Shown one piece after another: positions 23,236 to 32,469 of a stretch of DNA of 64,000 bases. The translations under genes were made by a program, and so were the position numbers. The DNA comes from Caprella mutica (taxonomy: Eukaryota > Arthropoda > Malacostraca > Amphipoda > Caprellidae), in NCBI GenBank assembly GCA_947561585.1, contig CANNZV010001462.1:186001-250000 (forward strand), read 5' to 3'. Below the pieces are notes generated by a model that ran no database searches, was not told the DNA's origin, and saw only the letters and a list, made by a program, of their open reading frames with translations. Positions within the stretch are counted from its first letter, which is position 1. Each line of letters starts with the position of its first letter.

Positions 23236-24774
23236 CAAGTTCTTTTCAAGACTTTTATGCAGATTGGAAGATTTTTTGTTCCACTGAAAATATAAAATGA
23301 TTGTGAAAGTTCTAGTCGAGTCTCGTGTTAAACAAAAACTTGTCTTGAACTTATTGACTGTAATATGTATAGAAATCTTTCTCTGAACTCAATAGGCATG
23401 TTATACAGTACTTTAGAGAAGAAAGTGATTTCCAGTCAGACAGTTATTTTTGTGTTTAAAAGTTCTGTTTATTAAAATGTATATTGGACTGATATGACCG
23501 AACTTTTACGCAACACCTTCGTCAGCATTTTATCGGTAGATCTGGACGAAAATTTCCGGTGATGGTCAAAAAAATAGGAATGAAACTTTTACTTATTTCA
23601 TGTTCTTTTTTTTTCTTCAGAACGAAGAAAGTTGCTAAATATACTTTCTAAAGATATGATATGATGGAGAATATAATTGATATATCGTCTGATATATCCC
23701 AATAAAGTCTTTACCATTAAGTTTGAATTTCCACATGATAATATGTACATTCAATTGAGTATAGATAATTTTACATGATATGTGTGCTATGAGCTCATGT
23801 TTATGTGTGTATTAATTTCAAGCAGAAAACCCCAGTTAATGGACGGGTAGTTAAGAAAGTACCTTTATATAATATTAGAACTGACGTTGCTGACGTCATC
23901 AAAATGATGCCATTTATAGTTTAGAATTGCTTCAGAATTTGTAGTACAAGTTTAATCCATTTATTTACTGTTATTTTCAATTGGATTAGATTACTACTAA
24001 ATTGTAATTTCTATTATTGAATTGTAATTGTGATAGATTTATTCAATGATTTACTGAAAAATAATTTATTTGGATGTTTCATTTTTTTCAGTATGATATT
24101 GATTTATTTTATTGTTTAACGTTAAAAGAAAACAATATTATTGACAATTAAGATATAACTTTTCAAACAATTACTTCTACTCTAATATGCTTTTATTGGT
24201 GGAAGATAAATAGGGATATAGTAATGACTTTTCTAAGCAATGACAATATAGTAGATATACGGGGCCATACAGAAAATTCTTAGCTCCAATATAGGTACTG
24301 CAGTTTGGTGAAAAATGACGACACTAATTAAGTGTTAAGAGTTTCCAGTTCATTATTTAGCTATTATTGACAGTAATTGAATTAGGTGGAGAAATAGTCA
24401 GGATAATGGGTTCTCTGCTTAATCAAATTTATCCTACAATGAGAAGAGTCTTTCCGGTTAGTAAAGTAATCAAACTTATTTTAATTTTTAATTATAGAGC
24501 TGACAGAGAGAAAAGAGACTCACAGTAACTATAGCGCATAGTTAACATTTTACAGCCAGATTTTGTTCCTTAATGATATTTTGATACTTTGAAATGGCGT
24601 TAGTAATAAGCGGAATTGTTGTTAAAACTGGTGAAATCATTAAACTTTCTCAGTTCTTAGTTCGGATGAGATAGTATGTTGGAAGAGATTCAAACAATAT
24701 ACTAAATTTTTATGAATATAATCAACTAAAACAGGATTGTAAAAATATAAATAACAAAACTTTAAGAGACATCT
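23236..24774. other. AT-rich spacer, nothing recognised
   Basis: No gene or repeat supported. A perfect TGACGTCA palindrome occurs at 23891-23898. Confidence 0.45.
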
Positions 24775-25090
24775 AGTGAGTCACATGAAACCCGTTAATC
24801 GACACTTAATGTATCAGAAAACGCACGTTAAAATCTAAATACTGACACAGATGATGAACGTAGAAAGTCACTTAATTACGAAGATGAATCACCATCAGTG
24901 TCACTTTTTATGTTTATTTGACGCACGTTATGTGTCACTCATTGACACGTAAGATGCACGTTAAGTGTCAATTCAAAAGCCAATTAACTTACTATTCAAG
25001 GTACTTTGATACAGATGATGCATGTTAACAGTCACTTAGTGAGGCAGATGACGCATGCAAAAAAACTTTTTGATGCAGATGAATTGTTCT
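24775..25090 (+). repeat. Degenerate minisatellite, left part
   Basis: Core words GATGCACGTTAAG, TGTCACTTAGTGA and CAGATGACGCATG recur at ~30-40-bp spacing. Related units reappear at 29180-29240 (GGCGCATGTTTAGAG, TTGCTGAGGTGG) just beyond the right end of the 4-kb element, suggesting one array split by that insertion. The cleaner array at 13.5 kb shares the core. Confidence 0.65.
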
Positions 25091-25299
25091 TAATGGACAT
25101 CAAGTAGGGTCAGGAGGGGTGAATCTTGCGCACTAAAAACTTTTGGGTTTTGCAACTTAGTTTTTGCAGATAGACAAATAATATTTGACACGAAGAACCG
25201 CAATAAGGCCTTTTATACAATATCCAAAGGACAAAAAATTAGCATTTGTATAATTTGAGTTATTGACGAAAGTAGTGCTCAATTGAAATTGTCCTTGAT

Positions 25300-25340
25300 G
25301 GGGCGATTCTTGCGCGCGAGAGGGGCGAATATCTGCGCAC
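25300..25340 (+). repeat. Paired subterminal motif, direct orientation
   Basis: GGGGCGATTCTTGCGCGC (25300-25317) and GGGGCGAATATCTGCGCAC (25322-25340) stand in tandem, strongly GC-rich in AT-rich surroundings. Confidence 0.8.
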
Positions 25341-25622
25341 CCATTAATTCCTTTCCATAGTGAAAAATAGCACTATTGGTTGTCTAGATACTTACTATAA
25401 AAATAATTCCAATGTGTTTAAAAGCATAAACAATCATATGATTCAAATTCAAAACTTGAGACAAACTTTTTTCGACCTGTTTACGTAAAGTTTGTTGAAC
25501 GTAGGTGTGACGTCATGAATGTTGCTTTCTATTCAGGATTAATTTATGCTTGTAATATTAGTTTATCTGAAGTATGACACTATTATATTTACTTATTATG
25601 TAACTATAAATATAATTAATAA

Positions 25623-26210
25623 CTAGATGACGGGCACTCATAGAGCGCATACTTTTGCCACCACTTATAAATGACCTTGACCTTTAACCTGTTCACTCCC
25701 AAAATATAAACAAATGATTCCTGAATATTGAAGCATCGTCCCGCCCAATTTCAGACAATTTGGTTTAATTCTTTTGTGTTATTAATGACCTTGACCTTTA
25801 TTTTTACCTGATTGCTCCCAAAATCTAATAAATTGGTTCCTGCCTGGATAATTACCAACCGTCGACCAAATTTCAGTTACTTTGATTGAATACATTTTGC
25901 GTTATAAATCAACTTGACCTTTAACCTGACCACTTCCAAAAACTTACCAAACCGTTCCTAGATATTGACTAATCGTCTTATCCAATTTCAGAAAAATTGA
26001 TTGAAAACTTTTTGAATTATTGAGTTACAAATGACCTTGAGCTTTGACCGGATAGCTCCCAAAATTTTACCAGATAGTTCCTGGAGATTAGTCAATCGAT
26101 CGTCTTACCAAATTCAAAGTAATTTGATCGAAAACTTTTTGAGTTATGTGAGCAACAAGATGACAAACAAAAATAAGTCGCCCGAAAGATAACCTTACGC
26201 AATCTATGAA
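25623..26210 (-). mobile_element. Helitron-like dispersed repeat, copy 2
   Basis: Reverse orientation. From the 3' end it reads A then CTAG (25623-25626), the hairpin block GGGCACTCATAGAGCGCAT, then about four ~115-bp units with ATGACCTTGACCTTTAACCTG and CTCCCAAAAT, to the 5' block CCGAAAGATAACCTTACGCA near 26205. CTAG followed by T in element orientation is the Helitron 3' signature. Confidence 0.75.
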
Positions 26211-26403
26211 AGTAATGATTCTTTTTAGATGTCAAATACAGCATATATAACCAATTTAGAATACATATCTAAAACGTTATTCAAAATACTGTTACACTTA
26301 GATATTTTCACTTTATGTCTCTGAAATTACGATGATAAGAATATAGAAGCAAATGGGTTTTTCGTACATCTATTAGGTTACGTGGAATATTCACTTGCCA
26401 TTG

Positions 26404-28372
26404 TAAGGTCGGGGAGATACCCAGGCCAAGAGAGGGTCCATATGTACTGAATCCCCTAGACCTAAAGGAATTAGTCGTTGAACTCTAGCTTACAGTCCTT
26501 CAATTCTTTCAAGAAAGATAAAAATGTATCAGAATTTGAGAGTATAATGATACTATGAAGGTAGTAAAATTTTATCCAGAGTTCTGTCCCTAGTCTTGTA
26601 ATAGGTAGAGCATTCCACAACAATATTATGAGGTCATGTTTCTGGGCGAAGACCAGATCGTTGGTAAGTATTATTGTTTTACTGTTTTAGGACCAAAGGT
26701 ATTACTGTTTTAGGACCAAATGTTCCCAGGATAGAAGAAGAAGTTTCAATCGGGTTATTAGCAATAGCTTTTGACGTTCTCTTTCAAAGAGGAGGAGTTC
26801 TTTGGTCTGTCTACAAGAAGGTAGGTTGACCCTCCTAATTCCTTTGGTGTTTTTCAAAGACCAACTGTTCTGGTTCTGCGCCAGAAGATCTCTGCTACGT
26901 CCTTTTCTATGAAATCATCAGTTTCGGTGTCAATAGTACCAACGTGAGCCTTAATAGTTATTCACAGAAGTGGATTATTGTGGTTATTCACAGGTGCCCC
27001 AGTGATCACAGTACGTCCACACTATGCTTTACCTGTGTGGTTCCTCGTCCTCAAACAAGGAACGGCCTTTTAGGCCACTATGCTGTTTCAATAGATTTCA
27101 TTCAGAAATCTATTGGGTTGAAATATGGCGATGAAGACGCCAAATTTATTTGCGACAGAATCTTGTCAATTGACGTGTCATGTTTAAGTAGTAAAAAAGT
27201 TCACCATCTTGTTGGAAGATAAATGATTGATTTTTTTTTCTTTTTTTCATCAATCCAATAGCTGGAACCACAATACTGTTAAAAGAGGATTGATCTTAGG
27301 CCGTTCTCCACGAAAATCAGAGGAGACTCCCAAGTTTTCGAGATAGAAGAAAACTTGGATATCTTCTGATCATGAATATTGAATTGGGTTGGCTTCAATA
27401 ATGAAGAGTTTCTCGTTAAAAAAAATCTATTTCATACCTGGTCGTGTCCGCTTTAAGCTCTCTGAGAAGGACCTTTGTTCTCTCAAGTCTCTTTTGCTTT
27501 TCAAGAAGTGTGAGGACTTACTGTTCTCTCATTTTGTAGGAAGACAACTGAAGATCCTTCGTGATTATGGTTCTAATTGAAGTCTGTATCACATTCATGT
27601 ATTTAGCTATATTTTGAATTTTTTCAAGTATTTCTTCGGGTCTTCAATATTGCACACACATTCTTAGCCATTTTATTTATTATGACAAGTACTCCCACTT
27701 CTACACTTCTAGGACAATCCTCAGAAGTGACAAGGTCAACGAAGCTACTATACACAACATGGTGCAATATCGATTTGCAACTTTTAAAGGTCCCCTCCAA
27801 CCAAATTATTTTATTGCTCGAACCAACGAGGCTAATGTTTCTTATCATTTTACTGCAAACCCCATAAAATTTGATTGTATATTTTTAATTTTATATGCCA
27901 TTAAAGATTTTCAAAATCCAAACTCTACAAAACCTACTTTACTTCCGACTTTCTAGTTTTCAGTCTGAAGAAGAGGAATGTACACCATTTGTTTTGATTG
28001 GCAACCAGGTATTTGGTTTAATAATTCTATTTATTATTCGTTTAAAGGTTCAAATTTGGATAAACTTATTATAGAAACGTTTATATATTATTAGAAACAA
28101 TTAATATCTTAAAAGAAGGCCAAAAACGCATTGTTAGTTTAAAAATCTAAACTTGAAATCAAAACAAAGAGTGTACAATCTTCTTTTTCAGCGTCAGGTT
28201 GGAGATTAGCTCGATTGTTGCTCACAGAGTATTAAAAAACTTTAAAAGCAAAGAATAAAATATATACTGAACCGAATTGTATGCGGTTTGCGGAATAATG
28301 ATCGTAGACCTTAGTTCTATAATATTATGTAATGAACTCATTTTTTCCCGGAGCCTGGAGAGGACCTTTAAA
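26404..28372 (-). mobile_element. Tc1/mariner-like transposon, nested, degraded
   Basis: Contains a broken transposase (26854-27848) and a ~520-bp 5' region shared with the copies at 1-216 and 7900-8445. The right end is defined by loss of similarity after GAGAGGACCTTTAA (28372). The left end is uncertain; TAAGGTCGGGGAG near 26406 faintly resembles the inverse of the right end and is offered only as a guess. Confidence 0.65.
26854..27848 (-). pseudogene. Tc1/mariner (IS630 superfamily) transposase, frame-broken
   Basis: Would cut and paste a TA-inserting transposon. About 330 codons, near the family's usual ~340, in several frames. Reading down the minus strand: N-terminal helix-turn-helix with TSEDCPRS, like the DRPRSGRP linker (27624-27848); second helix region with TSIRTIITKDLQLSSYKM (27560-27610) and KRLERTKVLLRELKA (27440-27500); a first catalytic box NEKLFIIEA at 27387-27420, like SDEKLFTIEA but with D replaced by N; a second box FQQDG at 27203-27217; a third box SSPYFNPIDF at 27107-27138, like SSPDLNPMDY with the acid lost; and a C-terminal piece TDDFIEKDVAEIF. 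In-frame stops, frameshifts and two lost catalytic acids show it is dead. The family call is from recognised motifs; spacing between boxes is shortened by deletions. Confidence 0.75.
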
Positions 28373-28728
28373 AGCATATTGATATCAGAATTGGGTTTCC
28401 TTGTACGATGGTTTAAACTGTCATTTTAGACCTGATATTTTCGATTTTATTAAAAAGAACCGAATAATAAGATTATATAACTATACTTAATAAAAAAGCA
28501 AATGATAAACATGTATAGTGATGTTTGATATGTTTAACTATAAATTTCACAGAAAATACTTATTAATGACTTTAAATTCACCCTGATATACATTTTCATA
28601 TTTCGACCTATTATCTGAAATATATGTGGAATGTGTATGTTTTTAGTTAAAAGTGATAAAATACACCTATAGAGCATAATATTAGGCATTATAATAACTG
28701 TTTCATGGCCTAAAAATAAAATTCTATA
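28373..28728. other. Spacer between nested Tc1/mariner copy and right subterminal hairpin
   Basis: AT-rich with no recognised frame. If the 4-kb block is one element, this is part of its own interior, but no coding remnant is visible. Confidence 0.4.
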
Positions 28729-28782
28729 GTGCGCAATATTCGCCCCGCCATGCAAAATATGGTGGGGCGAATAGTTGCGCAC
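28729..28782. repeat. 24-bp-stem hairpin of the GC-rich motif
   Basis: GTGCGCAATATTCGCCCC (28729-28746) and its inverse GGGGCGAATAGTTGCGCAC (28764-28782), extended inward by GCCAT/ATGGT, form a long hairpin with one bulge and a loop under 10 bases. It joins two inverted copies of the subterminal motif. Confidence 0.85.
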
Positions 28783-29111
28783 GGAAAAACTCCGCTAAAT
28801 AAAAAATTAGAAAGTCTAGAACCTTGTAATTTTAACTGAGGCAATTAAAGTCAATGATCATCATGCACTAAAAACTTCAGGTCATTATCTAAGATAGAAA
28901 TTTTTTTATGACAAATTTATTTTTAAGGGTAATACGGTAAAATGAATTTTCGACTAGGTACTTTTCATATGGTCTCAAATGTGATTTACTTCAACTATGA
29001 ATAAATGCCTGTAAGCTGTTTTAATTTTTATACTGAGTTACTACATATTTGAGCCGGTCTATGAATATTTTTGTTATTGGGCTAGCACATTCATAGCCCT
29101 TTAAACATGTG

Positions 29112-29163
29112 GTGCGCAAGATTCGCCCCGTGTGCTGCTGCGCGAGATTCGCCCTCCCGACCC
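29112..29163 (-). repeat. Right terminus with two inverted motif copies
   Basis: GTGCGCAAGATTCGCCCC (29112-29129) and CTGCGCGAGATTCGCCCT (29138-29155), then CCCGACCC and TA. It mirrors the left terminus at 25107. Confidence 0.75.
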
Positions 29164-29250
29164 TACTATTTAAATCAACTTACATGGCGCATGTTTAGAG
29201 CCAATTGCTGAGGTGGAAATTCATCACGTGTAGCGATTCTCATATTGAGT
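29164..29250 (+). repeat. Degenerate minisatellite, right part
   Basis: GGCGCATGTTTAGAG and TTGCTGAGGTGG resemble units of the 24.8-25.1-kb array, consistent with an array split by the 4-kb insertion. Confidence 0.45.
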
Positions 29251-29479
29251 ATGATGCTCTAAATCATCATTCTATGTATTAGAGAGAAGCAATGAATTAA
29301 TGATGAATAATGATGTAGATGATATGATTTCAGCTTTGATTTCGTGATTACAATTCCTTTTGATGATTAATTTATTGTCATAAATTAAAGTTATTATTCA
29401 TCGAAGTGATTCAGTAATCTCCATAGATTTCACCGAAATGAAATGCTTCCCAACTCTTGAAACGTATAAGTACAATAAA

Positions 29480-30619
29480 TCTCTATGATATAATATTCTA
29501 GATCTGTCTGTCTGTCTGTGTGTGTGTTACTTGGAGCAATATTACTCACAAAGGGTTAGACCCAGACACTTGAAAATTCAAAATTTTTTAGAAAGTCGTG
29601 TCGAATTTAACGTGTCAGAAGGATTTTTCGAAATTCAAACACGTTTTCGAATTATTGACACTTGATTTATAATGGGATACATAGGAATTAATTCGATATA
29701 CTTTCCAGGATATTTTCAGAGGCTATCCAACAGAATGGGCTGAAATTTTCTGGAAACCTCCGGCCTATGGTCCTACAGAACGTGTTTGATTTGTTTAACG
29801 AAATTCGAACGGGTTTTATGAATTATCCGAATTTTAAGTTTTAATGGAATAGATATGGATTTAATTCAAATCGCTAAATACATGGTAACATACGAAATAA
29901 ATAAAATATAAAATTTGCATCAATCGAATCGGAAAAAATCTACAATATGTAAAAATGGTCTACAAAATAACTGCGTTTACCGTTTTTCGAAATTCAAAGT
30001 ACTTTTCGAGATATGACCAAAATTAGAAAATGAAAAATTGAATCCTACTCTGGTTATCATTTCTCCTCACGAAAATAAATGAAATATTTTGTACCTACGA
30101 TTGAAAATATAATAATTAATATTGATTTTGACGGGTGGGAATACGAATATACATTAGAAAGAAATGATATTTAAATTATATTCAATCGAATAATAATGAA
30201 TTTTACATAATTATATTAATTAATTCAAATGAATAAAATATCACCTGCTGCCTATATAGGTATATGTTGATTTTATTTCTTCTATTTCAATCATTGAACT
30301 GATCGATATAGCTACATATTTTATTTTTTGATAGTATGTTTATTTGAATAATGTTTATTGATATTTCTAATTTTGTAGTTAATTATACAGATATCTCATT
30401 TTCTATGATGTATATATGACAGCATTCTACTCAAATTGATGACGTCACGGGACAGAAAAATTACTCTTTACTGGTACCTAATTCTCATGAAATGTAATGG
30501 AAAACGGGAGGTTTAATGTGTATGAATAAACACAATTAGTAATGTACTAAAATATTAATATTAAAAAATATATAATAATATATACACGCTACCGTTCATT
30601 TTGCACGGGTAACCACTAG
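29480..30619 (+). mobile_element. Non-autonomous Helitron, 1140 bp
   Basis: Starts with TC (TCTCTATGATATAATATTC) directly after ATAAA and ends with CTAG directly before T, so it sits between A and T without a target duplication, as Helitrons do. A short hairpin (TACCGT at 30590-30595 with ACGGGTA at 30605-30611) lies four bases before CTAG. A paralogous empty site at 31036-31152 aligns across the junction with no extra base. A CTGT/TGTG microsatellite lies at 29503-29526 near the 5' end. No Rep/helicase coding was seen, so mobilisation would need a helper. Confidence 0.88.
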
Positions 30620-30712
30620 TTTATAGTATAATGCACTCCGTGTGTCCTTTTTTTATTCTAAATCGTTCAAGGTTTCAATTAGTTTTTTTCGTAAAGTTTA
30701 TTGAATTAGAAA
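30620..30712 (+). repeat. Right part of the repeat interrupted by the Helitron
   Basis: With 29453-29479 this makes a ~117-bp sequence repeated at 31036-31152; shared words include TATTCTAAATCGTT and GTAAAGTTTA. Confidence 0.8.
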
Positions 30713-31035
30713 TGCCTGAAAATTAACTAAATACTCTTTATTTTTAGTAAAGTCAATTAATTCATTAGTAAAATATTAGGTAAAATACTTAGCATATTCA
30801 ATATTACAATAATTTACATGTTTAACATCCTTGGAAAGACTGAAAATTTAAAAATTATCTGTGTAAATTTTTGTTCACAGACGTAGACTGAGACTCTACG
30901 TTCATATTCAGGACATTAGGTTAGTCATAAAAGAGCCTAACGAAGGTACTTACCGTATTTAGAGGATTAGATGCGTAATTACTATAGGTATGCTTCTATT
31001 AGGAGAATACATTATTGAATTATTATCATGAATTT

Positions 31036-31152
31036 TGAAACGTATAAGTACATTGAATTTGAAGTATAATGTACTTTATGTGTCATTATTTATTCTAAAT
31101 CGTTAAAGGTTTCAAATATTTTTTTTTCTGTAAAGTTTAATAAATTAGAAAG
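31036..31152 (+). repeat. Empty-site paralogue of the Helitron insertion
   Basis: TTTTGAAACGTATAAGTACA followed without interruption by TTGAATTTGAAGTATAATG matches the two Helitron flanks joined together, base for base in length around the junction. Confidence 0.85.
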
Positions 31153-31342
31153 TACAATTTGAAGGATAATCGAAACAGTCGGATAATGAAAAACTACAAT
31201 TTTAGCTTATGAAAATATATTGGCTAGACTTTCGTCTAAGTAGATTGATTGCTAACGAAGTAAGATCACTTTGACATCACAATGAGAGAAACATGAGGAA
31301 AGGAATTTGCAAGTGACTTAAACATCTTAAAAAGGAAAAAGC

Positions 31343-31545
31343 ATATTTATGAGCACAGACTGATGCATATTATTCATATAAGTCCTATCTGATGCCTGAT
31401 ATTAATATGAGCACAGCCTGATTCCTTTTTCTCATATGAGCACATCCTGATGCTATTACTCAATACTCATATGAGTCCTAATAGTATTTATGAGTCCTAA
31501 TGAATGCCTATTGTTCATTTGAGCAGTACGATTCATATGAATACA
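31343..31545 (+). repeat. ~30-bp degenerate repeat, ~6 copies
   Basis: Core TATGAGCACAGCCTGATGCC plus TATT.TTCATA, strongly diverged, with units TATGAGTCCTAAT and TTTGAGCAG. Confidence 0.65.
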
Positions 31546-32469
31546 TATAAATCAATATCATTATCTTTATAAATATATGTTTATATTATAATAGTTTATA
31601 ATAGAATGTAAATTTTCTTTTGATGTAACCAACGTAAATTAAGTGTTCATTTAAGGAATAAACAATTATTTCAGATTCTTTAAAAGCGGTTGTAGTGAAA
31701 GCGAGGCATGCCAGTACCAGTGTATAGTATATAACGGTAATTCTGATCGAAACTATTGAATGATCAATGATATTTTACAATTATTCACCGCACATTTTCT
31801 GTTTTCCAAAAATGCAACGTATAAAAATTATGCAATCACACTTTCAGGGAAAAAATAACTGTAACGGATTGTATGCATTCATTTCCCTGACCAAAACAAC
31901 TGCAGATGATTTACATTCAGATGTACATCGTTAGTAAACATTGAACTGCTATGGTTGAGTACTCTCCTTATTGAAAGAAAGATGGATGGTATAGTGGAAG
32001 AATTTGTAGAAAAAGAATATTTAGTGCGATGAAAACAAGGAAACTTGAGTGATTATCGAGAATGAATGTTAAAATTGTTCATATGTTTAAGAGTGTTTAA
32101 TAATGAATAATTGAAAAAAAGTTTCCCAATTCACTAAATATGCCTCATTGCTATCAAATATTGCAATATCATTTAGGAATAAATATTAGAAGCTATACAT
32201 ATTCAATATTATTCACGCGCGAATATATTATCACCACATGCAAAACGCTTCAATTCATCACCATTTTCTCTTTGGAAAGTCAAACGTGACTTGTAGAAAC
32301 TAAAAATATAAAATCTAACTAAGAATATCATACTTATCTAAAAATATACAATCTACCTGGAAATCGCTAATAAAATATTGATGTTCATTGATTCAGGAGT
32401 TCTATAAATTCTTTCCTTGTTTTGTGGTTGATATTCATCCAGTGTCAATAGACAGAGAGATTATGGCAA
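31546..32469. other. AT-rich spacer, nothing recognised
   Basis: A slightly GC-richer patch at 31680-31730 has no supported frame. Confidence 0.45.

Larger units (their letters stand above)
25107..29163. mobile_element. ~4.06-kb composite block bounded by GC-rich inverted termini
   Basis: The left end GGGTCAGGAGGGGTGAATC.. (25107-25133) is the inverse of the right end ..GATTCGCCCTCCCGACCC (29138-29163); both are flanked by TA. Seven copies of the motif GGGGCGAATCTTGCGCAC, in either orientation, lie near the ends: 25116, 25300, 25322 on the left, and 28729, 28764, 29112, 29138 on the right, with right-end copies mostly inverted. Such repeated subterminal motifs are typical transposase-binding sites (established for several DNA transposon groups). 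Flanking DNA on both sides carries units of the same minisatellite. No transposase belonging to these ends was recognised; a Helitron-like repeat and a Tc1/mariner relic are nested inside. Two separate smaller elements are an alternative. Confidence 0.55.

Noticed and set aside
24890..25080. Words like GCAGATGA read as the YADD box of a reverse transcriptase
   Set aside because: They belong to the CAGATGACGCA units of the minisatellite; no neighbouring RT motifs.
26944..27580. Plus-strand frames of 92 and 63 codons
   Set aside because: They are antisense shadows of the minus-strand Tc1/mariner transposase relic, which explains the GC-richer composition. I first considered a viral integration and then a MULE transposase here; motif order fits Tc1/mariner better.
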